A stretch of 64,000 nucleotides of DNA from Pseudonocardia autotrophica (GTDB lineage Bacteria > Actinomycetota > Actinomycetes > Mycobacteriales > Pseudonocardiaceae): assembly GCF_000717175.1 (NCBI RefSeq), contig NZ_JNYD01000013.1, positions 62,001-126,000 of the forward strand. The letters run 5' to 3'. Of the stretch, positions 54,616 to 63,158 are shown one piece after another. Made by a program: the position numbers and the translations under genes. The number at the start of each line of letters is the position of its first letter. Positions within the stretch are counted from its first letter, which is position 1. The notes under the pieces were generated by a model. The model worked only from the letters and a program-made list of their open reading frames with translations. It made no database searches and was not told the DNA's origin.

Positions 54616-55908
54616 GTGAACCCCTACCTGAAGGCGAAGCGCGACCAGTACGAGGCGCTCCGTTCCACCATCGAAGGTGTCCAGACCCGCGCTGCCAGCG
54701 AGGAGCGCGACCTCAGCGAGGACGAGCTGCGCTCCGTCAAGGAGCAGGGCGAGACCGCCAAGAAGATCGCCGACGAGATCCAGGCCCTCGTCGAGATCGA
54801 GCAGCGGTCCGCTGCTGTCGCCGAGCTCGGCTCGAAGATCGACCAGGCCGCGGAGCAGACCCGCGCCGTGTCCAACACCCAGGCTGTCGACCGCGATCCC
54901 GGGCACTACCGCTCCGAGGCCGAGGGCGGCACCCGCTCGTTCTTCGCGGACCTCATGCGGGCCAAGGAGGACGACGGCGACGCCCGGCAGCGCCTGAGCG
55001 AGCACCAGCGCGCACTGTCGACCGGCACCAACGGCTCCGGCATCCTGCCCCCGAAGTGGCTGTCGGACGAGTACGCGACCGTGGCCCGCCAGACCCGCCG
55101 GGTCGCCGACGCGGTCCGCCACGTCAACCTCGGCAACGACCCCCGGCCGATCACCCTGCCGAAGCAGACGGCCCCGACCTCGGTCGCGACCCAGTCTGCG
55201 GAGAACGCCACCACCTCGTGGACCGACGCCTACAACACCGGTGTCGACACCGTCACCCCGAGCACCGTGGTCGGCGGGCAGAAGGTGTCGCGGCAGCTGC
55301 TCGACGCCTCGTCGCCGGCGATTGACCAGCTGATTTACGGCGACCTGATCGCCGCCTACAACAGCTCGGTCGAGGCTCGCGTTGTCGCCTCGATGGTCAC
55401 CGCGGCCGGCACCGCCACCGCGACGTACGCCACCGAGTCCGCCTACAACACGGCCATCACGCAGTCCGGCGGGAACATCCCGTTCCTCAAGGACCTGGCT
55501 GGTGCTGCGGCTGCGGTGCGAAACGCCCGGAAGCTCCCGGCCGACCTGCTGATCGGCTCGGTGTCCCGCTACAGCACCTGGCTGACGATGACCGACTCGA
55601 CGGGTCGCCCGCTGATCCCGGTCGCCTCCTACGGCACGGTCAACGCCTTCGGTCAGGGCACCATCGCAAGCGACGGCAGCATCCTCGGCCTCAACGTCAT
55701 CGCCTCGGACGGCGTCACCCAGTACCCGGAGAGCATCCTGGTCGCCCGCGCCGCGGACACCGTGCTGTTCGAGTCGCAGACGCTGCGGTTCCGCTACGAG
55801 GAGCCGGACGGCCCCGAGACGATCCGCCTCGGTGTCTGGGGGTACGTCGGCGTGCTGACCCGCTACGCGGGTGCGTCGGTGAAGCGCCTGCAGATCACCG
55901 CTGCCTGA
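54616..55908 (+). CDS. HK97-family major capsid protein
   Basis: 430 residues. The first 105 or so residues form a coiled-coil delta domain (YEALRSTIEGVQTRAASEER), which acts as an internal scaffold and is removed by the protease. The capsid fold follows (GILPPKWLSDEYATVARQT, SRQLLDASSPAIDQLIYGDL, the FESQTLRFRYEEPDG strand). No separate scaffold gene is present, as expected. The GTG start follows GGAGAA. Confidence 0.93.
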   Translation: MNPYLKAKRDQYEALRSTIEGVQTRAASEERDLSEDELRSVKEQGETAKKIADEIQALVEIEQRSAAVAELGSKIDQAAEQTRAVSNTQAVDRDPGHYRSEAEGGTRSFFADLMRAKEDDGDARQRLSEHQRALSTGTNGSGILPPKWLSDEYATVARQTRRVADAVRHVNLGNDPRPITLPKQTAPTSVATQSAENATTSWTDAYNTGVDTVTPSTVVGGQKVSRQLLDASSPAIDQLIYGDLIAAYNSSVEARVVASMVTAAGTATATYATESAYNTAITQSGGNIPFLKDLAGAAAAVRNARKLPADLLIGSVSRYSTWLTMTDSTGRPLIPVASYGTVNAFGQGTIASDGSILGLNVIASDGVTQYPESILVARAADTVLFESQTLRFRYEEPDGPETIRLGVWGYVGVLTRYAGASVKRLQITAA

Positions 55909-55935
55909 TCCGCTCCCCGAGACGAGGCGGCGGAG

Positions 55936-56595
55936 ATGGCCTGGAACCCTGACTACTGCACCGTAGGCGAGCTGTGCGACTACCTGCGGGTAGGCGACAC
56001 CGCTGACGACGGTCAGATCGCCCTGGCCATCTCCGCCGCCTCACGCGCGGTGGACAACACCTGCCGCCGGCAGTTCGGGATCGACGACGTCGCGAAGCCC
56101 CGCGTCTACACGGCGCGGGTCGACGAGCACGGCCGCCACGTCGTGGACGTGGACGACACCATGTACGTCCCCGGCGACGGGACGTACCCGCCCTCGTACC
56201 CGCCGTTCTTCCCGTCGACCGGCACCGTGCCGATCGTCGTCGCGGCGGACTTCGCGGGGGACGGCGGGTTCGCCACCACGATCACGTCCTGGTCGTGGGG
56301 CCCGTCGAACGCCCCGATGTCGGGCCGGCCGTGGACGCAGCTGGTGTCCCGGCAGGCTCTGCCGCTGCGCCCGGACGCTGTCCGGATCACGTCGCGGTGG
56401 GGCTGGACGGAGTTCCCGGAGGCCATCCGGCAGGCCACGCTCATGCAGGCGGCTCGGTTCCACGCCCGGCGGGACGCCCCGTTCGGTGTGGCCGGCTCCC
56501 CGGAGACCGGCTCGGAGCTCCGCCTGCTGGCGAAGGTCGACCCGGACGTGGCGGTGCTGCTGCAGCCGTTCACGCGGAAGTGGTGGACGGCCTGA
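55936..56595 (+). CDS. Head-tail connector protein
   Basis: 219 residues. The N-terminal helices (CTVGELCDYLRVGDTADDGQIALAISAASRAVDN, key part LAISAASRAVD) resemble gp6-type connector proteins, and VRITSRWGWTEFPEAIRQATLMQAARF is typical of actinophage connectors. It likely forms a ring below the portal. It overlaps the next gene by one base. Confidence 0.78.
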   Translation: MAWNPDYCTVGELCDYLRVGDTADDGQIALAISAASRAVDNTCRRQFGIDDVAKPRVYTARVDEHGRHVVDVDDTMYVPGDGTYPPSYPPFFPSTGTVPIVVAADFAGDGGFATTITSWSWGPSNAPMSGRPWTQLVSRQALPLRPDAVRITSRWGWTEFPEAIRQATLMQAARFHARRDAPFGVAGSPETGSELRLLAKVDPDVAVLLQPFTRKWWTA

Positions 56596-57014
56596 TGCTG
56601 CTCTCGCAGGTGATGGACCAGCTCGGCGACGCTGCCGCCACCATCCCCGATCTTCGGGCCCACCCCTACTACGCGGAGAACGTCACCCCGCCGGCCGCGA
56701 TCGTCGGGTGGCCGGACGAGTACCTGTTCGACACGGGGATGCAGCGCGGTTCGGACCGCTTCACGATCCCGCTGATCGTGGTCGTCGGCCGAGCCGATGC
56801 CCGGTCCTCCCGTGACCGGCTCGCGAAGTACGCGGACGGCTCGGGCCCCGAGTCCATCAAGCAGGTCCTCGAGGGGTGGTCTCCGACCCCGCCGGCTGTG
56901 AAGGCGTGGGACTCGCTCCGCGTCGAGTCCATTGAGTTCGGCATTTCCACTATCGCGGGCAAGGCGTACCTGGCCGCGACTTTCAGCATCGATATCGAAG
57001 GAACAGGGGCCTAG
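56595..57014 (+). CDS. Probable tail terminator / tail completion protein
   Basis: 139 residues with a mixed alpha/beta pattern (SQVMDQLGDAAATIPDLRAH, DRFTIPLIVVVGRADARSS, VESIEFGISTIAGKAYLAA). It resembles tail-terminator-type proteins by size, position before the major tail gene, and the FTIPL...VVVGR strand. The sequence motif is weak, so the exact role is inferred from gene order. Confidence 0.6.
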   Translation: MLLSQVMDQLGDAAATIPDLRAHPYYAENVTPPAAIVGWPDEYLFDTGMQRGSDRFTIPLIVVVGRADARSSRDRLAKYADGSGPESIKQVLEGWSPTPPAVKAWDSLRVESIEFGISTIAGKAYLAATFSIDIEGTGA

Positions 57015-57016
57015 CT

Positions 57017-57421
57017 ATGGCGACGGTTCACGGTAAGTCCGGATCGGTCCTGCTGGCGACCAAGGATTGCTCGGCGTTCTGCAACAGCATCGAGTTCGAG
57101 CAGACCGCCGACGACCACGACGTCACGACGTTCGGCGCGACCGGTCATGTCTACGCGGGTGGTCTCACCGATGGCTCGGTGAAGCTCGCCGGAATTTATG
57201 ACAACACGGCCTTGACTGGCCCGCGTGCTGCGGTGCAGGCGGTGCTCGGCACGACGGTGGCGCTCAAGTACCGGCCTGAGGGTGTCGGCACCGGTAAGCC
57301 GGAGTCGTCCTGCCAGGTCCTGGTGAAGAGCTACAAGGAGTCCGTCCCGGTCGACGAGATGATCAGTTGGGAAGCCGAGCTCACCATCTCCGGCGCTGTC
57401 ACGGTGGGGGCCCAGGTATGA
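57017..57421 (+). CDS. Major tail (tube) protein
   Basis: 134 residues. The short beta-rich sequence (MATVHGKSGSVLLATKD, VTTFGATGHVYAGGLTDGSVKLAG) fits the tube-protein fold of long-tailed phages. It overlaps the chaperone gene by four bases (ATGA), the normal arrangement. Confidence 0.8.
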   Translation: MATVHGKSGSVLLATKDCSAFCNSIEFEQTADDHDVTTFGATGHVYAGGLTDGSVKLAGIYDNTALTGPRAAVQAVLGTTVALKYRPEGVGTGKPESSCQVLVKSYKESVPVDEMISWEAELTISGAVTVGAQV

Positions 57422-57747
57422 GCGAGGACATCAAGGCGAAGCTCCTCGCCTCCCGCGGCCTCGGCACCCGCCGGGTCGAGGTCGACGGCGTCGGGAAGGT
57501 CGAGGTCCGTGGCCTCACCCGGGCCGAGGCTCTGTCGATCCAGTCTCGCAGCGACCTGGACGCCGTCGGGATGGAGCGGGTGCTGCTCGCCACCGCGATG
57601 GTCGACCCGGCCCTCACCGAGGACGAGGTCGCGCAGTGGCAGCAGGCCGCGCCGGCGGGGGGGCTCGAGCCGATCCAGGCCGTGATCCTCGAGCTGTCCG
57701 GGATGAAGGTCCGCGCGGTCGGCACCGAGATGGCCCGATTTCAGTAG
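57418..57747 (+). CDS. Tail assembly chaperone, short form (G-like)
   Basis: 109 residues (RVEVDGVGKVEVRGLTRAEAL). It lies between the tube and tape-measure genes, where lambda-like phages encode G and GT chaperones. The end EMARFQ* overlaps a +1 open frame that continues for 55 codons, and TTT C before the stop is a candidate slippage site. Confidence 0.82.
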   Translation: MSEDIKAKLLASRGLGTRRVEVDGVGKVEVRGLTRAEALSIQSRSDLDAVGMERVLLATAMVDPALTEDEVAQWQQAAPAGGLEPIQAVILELSGMKVRAVGTEMARFQ

Positions 57748-57907
57748 CGGCGCAGACGACTCGGATTTCGAGTTCTTCCTAGCCGACCGGCTCCGGATGC
57801 CGGTGTGGGAAATGCGGGAGCGCATGCCGAACGCCGAATACGTGCAGTGGGTCGCCTGGCATTCGCTGCGCCGGCAGCGCGAGGAATTGGCAGCGAAGGG
57901 GAGGTGA
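57743..57907 (+). CDS. Tail assembly chaperone, frameshift extension (T-like)
   Basis: This frame is +1 relative to the short chaperone. It has no good start of its own and encodes SSGADDSDFEFFLADRLRM, then PVWEMRERMPNAEYVQWVAW, ending at a TGA at 57905. ADRLxMPVxEM...P..E...W is the classical T-part of actinophage GT chaperones. It is probably made by a +1 (or -2) ribosomal shift near 57739-57742 (TTTC), fusing 57418-57741 to this piece. Confidence 0.75.
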   Translation, partial: SSGADDSDFEFFLADRLRMPVWEMRERMPNAEYVQWVAWHSLRRQREELAAKGR

Positions 57908-57908
57908 C

Positions 57909-58331
57909 GTGTCCGAGGTCAAGGTGACCGGGCTCCGCGAGTTCCGGCGCGGTCTCAAGCAGCTCGACGGCTCGCTGCCGAAGGGGGTCCGCACCGCCGG
58001 TAACAAGGCGGCGGAGATCGTCGTGGCGGCTGCGAAGCCGCGGGTTCCGATTGGTCCCGGGCGCGGTGGGCACGCCTCCTCGTCGATACGGAAGGCGTCC
58101 ACCCAGTCGGCGGTGAGGGTGTCAGAGGGTTCCGCCAGGTTCCCCTATCTCCCGTGGCTCGACTTCGGCGGCACGATCAACAAGCACACCGCGAACCCGA
58201 CGACCAGGTCGTTCATCAAGAAGGGCCGGTACATCTGGGCCGCGTTCGATGAGCACAAGGACCAGGTCCTCGACACCTACCAGGACGAGCTGAAGAACCT
58301 CGCCCGGTCCGCCGGTCTGGACCCCCGCTGA
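57909..58331 (+). CDS. HK97 gp10-like tail-completion family protein
   Basis: 140 residues. VTGLREFRRGLKQLDGSLPK, then RVPIGPGRGGHASSSIR and YLPWLDFGGTI are HK97 gp10-type motifs. In most phages this gene lies before the major tail protein; here it lies between the chaperones and tape measure. The GTG start is 1 nt after the chaperone stop, and it overlaps the tape-measure gene by one base. Confidence 0.8.
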   Translation: MSEVKVTGLREFRRGLKQLDGSLPKGVRTAGNKAAEIVVAAAKPRVPIGPGRGGHASSSIRKASTQSAVRVSEGSARFPYLPWLDFGGTINKHTANPTTRSFIKKGRYIWAAFDEHKDQVLDTYQDELKNLARSAGLDPR

Positions 58332-60208
58332 TGGCCGGCAACAAGGTCACTCTCACCTTCGTCGGCGACACCAAGGACCTCAATCAGAAGGTCCAAGAAA
58401 CCGAGTCCCGGCTGGCTGGGCTCGGTGGGGCGCTCAAGACATCGACGTTCGCCCTCGGCGGGCTGTCGGTAGCGGGTGGTGCTGCAGGTGTCGCGATCGG
58501 TGGCGCGCTCGGCGCGGTCCCGCTCCTGTTCGGTGGCATCGCCGCAGCGGCGCTCAAGTCGAACGCGCAGGTGTCGGCGGCGTTCACCGGGCTCAAGGAC
58601 CACGTCGTCAAGCAGACGCAGCAGCTGGCCGCGCCGCTGGTCCCGGTGTTCACGAACATCGCCACCCAGCTGCGGACCACGTTCGACCAGCTCGCCCCCG
58701 CGTTGGGGCAGGCGTTCCAGGCGGTCGGGCCGCTGCTGACCACCCTCACCGAGGGCGTCACCGGGTTCGCCGTCCAGGCGATGCCCGGCATGCTCACCGC
58801 GCTGCAGTCCGCCGGCCCCGTGATGGACGGGCTCGCTGACCTGCTGGCCAGCCTCGGTGGTGGCCTGTCCGACTTCTTCATGGCGATCTCCACCGCGGCC
58901 GGCCCGGCCGGCGCGGTGCTGTCCACCCTCGGCACCACGCTGCAGGGGCTCCTCGGCCCGATCGGCGGGCTGCTCGCCTCGCTCGTGACGGGGCTGGGGC
59001 CGGCGTTCAACGCGCTCATGCCGTTCGTCGTCAGCCTGGTCGACATCCTCGGGCAGGGCCTGTCGCAGGCGTTCCTCACCCTCGGCCCGCCGATCACCTC
59101 GATCATCCAGGCGCTGGTGTCGGGGCTGTCCCCGATCCTGCCGGTGATCGCGACACTGATCGAGACCCTCGCCGCAGCGATCGCCCCGCTGCTCGGGGCG
59201 CTGGCCCCGCTGATCTCCTCGCTGCTCGGGCAGATGCTGCCGGTGATCCAGCAGCTCGCGCCGATGCTCGGCGAGATGGCGATGCAGCTCGGCGGGGCGC
59301 TGACTCAGGCCATCACGATCCTGTCGCCGGTGATCGGGGTGCTGGTCGGTGCGGCGATGACGCTGCTGCAGGCGCTGATGCCGCTGCTCCCGCCGATCAT
59401 GCAGCTGATCACGGCGCTGCTCCCGCCGCTGGCCTCGATCATCGCGGGCGTCGTCGTGCCGGTGGTGCAGCTCCTGGCCTCGATCTTCTCCGGGGTCCTG
59501 GCCCCGGTCATCACCGGCCTCGTCGTCCCCGCGATCCAGCTCATCTCAAGCGTCGTGTCCTCGGTGTTCTCGTTCATCGCCTCGTTCATCACGGGGGCGG
59601 TCAACACCGTGAAGGGGATCATCTCCTGGTTCGGCAACCTGCCCGGGATGATCTCGGGCTGGTTCAACGGGGCGAAGGACGGGGCGGTCAACGCCTTCAC
59701 CAGCATGGTCGGGTGGATCCGCGGCATCCCGGGGATGATCCTGGGCGCGCTCGGGAACCTCGGCGGGCTGCTGGTGAACGCGGGCCGATCGTTGCTCGAG
59801 GGCCTGTGGAACGGCATCTCGAGCATGGTCGGCTGGCTGACCAGCAAGGTGTCGGGGGTCCTCTCCTCGATCCGCAACTTGTTCCCGTTCTCGCCGGCGA
59901 AGGAAGGCCCGTTCTCCGGGTCCGGCTACACCGACAACTCGGGTCGCGCCCTCGCCACCGACTTCGGGCAGGGCATCCTCGCCGGCGTCCCGTCCGTCAG
60001 AAGCGCTGTGGACGGCATGATGTCCGCCGCCCAGGGACAGTTCAACGGCTCGGTCAACGTCGCAGGAGGCTTCTCAAGCGGCCCTGTATCGCCCGCTGCG
60101 GGCACGAACCAAGGGGGCGTGACCGTCCAGGTGGTCGGAAACGGAGACTCCGCGGTCGCGACCATGATTCAGAAGCTCATCCGCACCGGCGTCCTGCAGG
60201 TGGCCTGA
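58331..60208 (+). CDS. Tail tape measure protein
   Basis: 625 residues. Tape measure proteins set tail length; at about 1.5 angstrom per residue the tail would be about 94 nm. The central region (residues 40-430) is a long run of hydrophobic helices rich in Leu, Pro and Gly (LLPPIMQLITALLPPLASII). The C-terminal part (SMVGWIRGIPGMILGALGNLG, FPFSPAKEGPFSGSG) is typical of actinophage tape measures. Confidence 0.93.
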   Translation: MAGNKVTLTFVGDTKDLNQKVQETESRLAGLGGALKTSTFALGGLSVAGGAAGVAIGGALGAVPLLFGGIAAAALKSNAQVSAAFTGLKDHVVKQTQQLAAPLVPVFTNIATQLRTTFDQLAPALGQAFQAVGPLLTTLTEGVTGFAVQAMPGMLTALQSAGPVMDGLADLLASLGGGLSDFFMAISTAAGPAGAVLSTLGTTLQGLLGPIGGLLASLVTGLGPAFNALMPFVVSLVDILGQGLSQAFLTLGPPITSIIQALVSGLSPILPVIATLIETLAAAIAPLLGALAPLISSLLGQMLPVIQQLAPMLGEMAMQLGGALTQAITILSPVIGVLVGAAMTLLQALMPLLPPIMQLITALLPPLASIIAGVVVPVVQLLASIFSGVLAPVITGLVVPAIQLISSVVSSVFSFIASFITGAVNTVKGIISWFGNLPGMISGWFNGAKDGAVNAFTSMVGWIRGIPGMILGALGNLGGLLVNAGRSLLEGLWNGISSMVGWLTSKVSGVLSSIRNLFPFSPAKEGPFSGSGYTDNSGRALATDFGQGILAGVPSVRSAVDGMMSAAQGQFNGSVNVAGGFSSGPVSPAAGTNQGGVTVQVVGNGDSAVATMIQKLIRTGVLQVA

Positions 60209-60209
60209 C

Positions 60210-62396
60210 ATGGCGTGGACGATCCCGTGGTCGAGCAGCTACAGCCTCGCCGTCGAGGTCGCCTGGGGTGCCGACCTCACCGACTCCGCCGGCTCGGGCT
60301 GGACGTGGACGGACATCACCTCCGACGTCCGCACCGAGGCCGGTATCGAGATCCAGAACGGACGGCAGGACGAGCAGTCCGTCTCCGGTCCCGCCTCCTG
60401 CCAGGTGGTGCTGTCCAACCCTGACGGCCGATACCTCACCGGGCCCGGCCCGAACTACCCGAACGTCCGCCGCAACGTGCCCATGCGGGTGCGCCTCAAC
60501 TCCACGGTCCTGTTCCAGGGATACGCCACCTCGTGGACCCCGACGTTCACCCCGGGCGGGGACAACCTCACCGTGGCGCTCACCGCAAACGGGGTGCTGC
60601 GCCGGCTCAACCAGGGCAAGGGCACCGAGCGGTCCGCGATGACCCGCTACCTGCCGACCCGCTCTGACCTCGTCGAGTGGTGGCCGCTGGAGACCACCTC
60701 GTCGACGTCGGTGCTCGGCCTCTCTGGCGTTGACGGCGGGCCGGGCATGGTCTACCAGGCTGGCTCCACCGGGGCGGCGAAGGTGTCCGCCTCGGACGAT
60801 GCCCCGTCCGGTGCGGCCGGGTCCGTGGAACTCACGCAGGGCGGCGCGATGGTCGCCCCCATCCGGTACCAGTCCCTCGGCACGTCGTGGGCTGTCGGCT
60901 TCTCGATGCTGTTCGACCACGCCGTGGACGGCGACCGCTTCGTGCGGATCGACATGCTCGGGTCCGCCGGGGCCTACATCAACATCCGGCTGTTCACCCT
61001 GAACGGCGGCGACCCCGGCGCGCAGATCACCGCGTACTCCGGGAACGTGCCCGCGGGGGAGCAGTGGCTGGGGTTCCAGGGCATCGGCTACCGCGACTGG
61101 ACCGCCGGCGGTACCCGCTGGTACCACTTCATCCTCTCCACCGACGGGACGACCGTCTACTTCGGCGGGCTCCCCGACCCACTGGACACAGCCCGCACGA
61201 TCTACCTGCAGAACTACACCCTGACCGCGTCCGCGGTGCCCCGCACCAGGCCGACCGCGATCACCCTCGGCTCCATCGCCGGCAACGACGTCAAGGTGAA
61301 CTACTCGCAGGTGTACGTGACCTCGTCGTACACCTCGGCCGGGATGGGGCTGACGTACCCCCCGCAGGCCGGGTACGCGGGAGAGCCGGCGTCCGCGCGA
61401 GTGCAGCGGGTCACCGCCGAGGAGGACATCGCCGTCACGGTCATCGGCGGCACCTCCACCACCGGGTCGCCGCCGATGGGGGCGCAGCCGGTGTCGACCG
61501 CGCTGGACATCCTCCGCGAGGCCGAGCAGGTCGAGGCCGGGTTCCTGTACGACGGCCTCGGGCCCGGGCTCACGTGGGTGCCGAAGCGGGAGTTCGAGAA
61601 CACCACCGTCGACTTGACCGTGGCGGCCACGCAGGTGGTGGAGCCGTTCGGCCCGGTTGACGACGACCAGCGCCTCCGGAACCGGGTCACCGCATCGCGC
61701 CCGCAGGGCAGCGAGGTCACGTTCGAGGACGTGACCGGCCCGGCCGGGATCAACGCGGTCGGCGTGTACGACGACTCGGTGGAGGTCAACGCCCCCTCGG
61801 ACGGCGACGCGCTGGCCTACGCGCAGTGGCGCGTCTACCTGGGTACGCAGACCGGCTACCGCTGGCCGGAGATCGGGCTGGACTACCGCGCCACCCCGAC
61901 GCTGCTGGCGAACCTGCCGGCACCGCTCACCCCCGGGAACCGGATCACCATCACGAACCCCGGCGCGGTCCTGCCCGGGGTGTCGACTGGTGACCTGCTG
62001 CTCCACATCGAGGGCGTGAAGCTGACCATCACTCCGGGCAGCTGGCGGTCCGAGCTCGCCTGCTCCCCGGCCGCCCCGTGGAACGTGGCCGCGATCCCGT
62101 CTGAGACGGGCTACACGGGGACGGACGCGGCACGCGCTACGTCGGACGGCTCCACGCTCGCGACCGCCCGCACACCGGGGCAGACGAGCCTCTCGGTCAC
62201 CACCCCGTCCGGGCCCCGCTGGACCACGACCGCCGACGACTTCCCGATGTGGCTGGACGTCGGCGGCAACCCCGTCCGGGCCACCGCCTGCACCGGGACC
62301 GGCACCACGCAGACGTTCACGTGCGACGCGCTCACCGTCTCGATCCCCGCGGGTGCCGCGGTGGATCTGTGGCGGCAGGCCGTGCTGGCGCTCTAG
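60210..62396 (+). CDS. Large minor tail / tail-tip protein with LamG-like insert
   Basis: 728 residues. The N-terminal 130 residues (WTDITSDVRTEAGIEIQNGR, GYATSWTPTF) look like the Dit/minor-tail domain of actinophages. Residues about 150-345 have the pattern of a LamG/concanavalin domain (DLVEWWPLE, SWAVGFSMLFDH, WYHFILSTDGTTVYFGG), which may bind a cell-surface glycan. The following region returns to a tail-tip fold. A single protein may therefore replace separate distal-tail and tail-lysin genes. It starts 2 nt after the tape measure. Confidence 0.75.
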   Translation: MAWTIPWSSSYSLAVEVAWGADLTDSAGSGWTWTDITSDVRTEAGIEIQNGRQDEQSVSGPASCQVVLSNPDGRYLTGPGPNYPNVRRNVPMRVRLNSTVLFQGYATSWTPTFTPGGDNLTVALTANGVLRRLNQGKGTERSAMTRYLPTRSDLVEWWPLETTSSTSVLGLSGVDGGPGMVYQAGSTGAAKVSASDDAPSGAAGSVELTQGGAMVAPIRYQSLGTSWAVGFSMLFDHAVDGDRFVRIDMLGSAGAYINIRLFTLNGGDPGAQITAYSGNVPAGEQWLGFQGIGYRDWTAGGTRWYHFILSTDGTTVYFGGLPDPLDTARTIYLQNYTLTASAVPRTRPTAITLGSIAGNDVKVNYSQVYVTSSYTSAGMGLTYPPQAGYAGEPASARVQRVTAEEDIAVTVIGGTSTTGSPPMGAQPVSTALDILREAEQVEAGFLYDGLGPGLTWVPKREFENTTVDLTVAATQVVEPFGPVDDDQRLRNRVTASRPQGSEVTFEDVTGPAGINAVGVYDDSVEVNAPSDGDALAYAQWRVYLGTQTGYRWPEIGLDYRATPTLLANLPAPLTPGNRITITNPGAVLPGVSTGDLLLHIEGVKLTITPGSWRSELACSPAAPWNVAAIPSETGYTGTDAARATSDGSTLATARTPGQTSLSVTTPSGPRWTTTADDFPMWLDVGGNPVRATACTGTGTTQTFTCDALTVSIPAGAAVDLWRQAVLAL

Positions 62397-62408
62397 AAGG
62401 GATCACTC

Positions 62409-63026
62409 ATGGCCTACGCCGCGGGACAGAAGCTGCGGGCGTCGCAGCTGTCGACCTACGTCTGCACCTCCACGACGCGCCCGACGGGGCACTCGGGTCA
62501 GTGGATCCTCGAGACCGACACGCAGATGGTCGCGATCTACGACGGCTCCGCGTGGCGGTACGTCGCGGCGACCGGCTCGGTCGGGTCGGATGCCGAGTAC
62601 CAGGCCAGCGCCACGCAGTCGATCCCGAACAACGGGGACACGATCGTCGCGTTCGGGCAGGCGAACCAGACCACCCCGCTGGTCGTCCGCGGCACCACCG
62701 GGCCGGGGCACTTCTTCCGGCTGCAGCGTCCCGGCCGCTGGTTCGTCTCGACGACGGTCCGGTTCGCGTCGAACTCCACGGGAGAGCGGTACGCCCGGCT
62801 GAACGTCGCTACCGCGGGCAAGGCGTCTCAGGGCGCGCTGCTGGCCGGCACCTCCCCGATCACGCACAACCTGTCGGCGGTGTTCCGGATCAACCCGGGC
62901 GACGAGAACACGACCGCCGCGGACGTGGACGTGCGCGTGTTCCAGAACTCCGGCAGCGCCAAGGACCTCGAGGCCAACAACGGGGCCGGCTGGGGTCGGA
63001 TCAACCTCTCGTGGATCGGGCCGTGA
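62409..63026 (+). CDS. Tail fibre / receptor-binding-like protein
   Basis: 205 residues. MAYAAGQKLRASQLSTY is a common opening of actinophage fibre proteins. The remainder is beta-rich and resembles a C1q/TNF-like trimeric head (RLQRPGRWFVSTTVRFASN, VFQNSGSAKDLEANNGAGWG). Its position after the tail-tip gene supports receptor binding. GAAGGGATC precedes the ATG. It overlaps the next small gene by four bases (GTGA). Confidence 0.72.
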   Translation: MAYAAGQKLRASQLSTYVCTSTTRPTGHSGQWILETDTQMVAIYDGSAWRYVAATGSVGSDAEYQASATQSIPNNGDTIVAFGQANQTTPLVVRGTTGPGHFFRLQRPGRWFVSTTVRFASNSTGERYARLNVATAGKASQGALLAGTSPITHNLSAVFRINPGDENTTAADVDVRVFQNSGSAKDLEANNGAGWGRINLSWIGP

Positions 63027-63130
63027 CGTGGCTGGCGGAGACCGTCCCGCTGTGGGTGTGGGTAGCGGTCACGTGCGTCGAGGGCCTCGCTCTCGGGGCA
63101 CTGCTATGGCGGCAGGGTCGCCGCCGCTGA
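63023..63130 (+). CDS. Small phage membrane protein (35 residues)
   Basis: The product is one hydrophobic helix (VPLWVWVAVTCVEGLALGALL) followed by the basic end WRQGRRR, a type-I-like single-span protein. The GTG start overlaps the fibre stop (GTGA). It could be a small holin or holin accessory, but no lysin gene is visible yet. Confidence 0.6.
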   Translation: MTWLAETVPLWVWVAVTCVEGLALGALLWRQGRRR

Positions 63131-63158
63131 TGTAGGGCGACGGGCGGGGGACGGGAGC

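Noticed and set aside
63023..63130. Confident holin call
   Set aside because: A 35-residue single-span protein after the fibre gene fits a holin by place only; no lysin is visible to support it.
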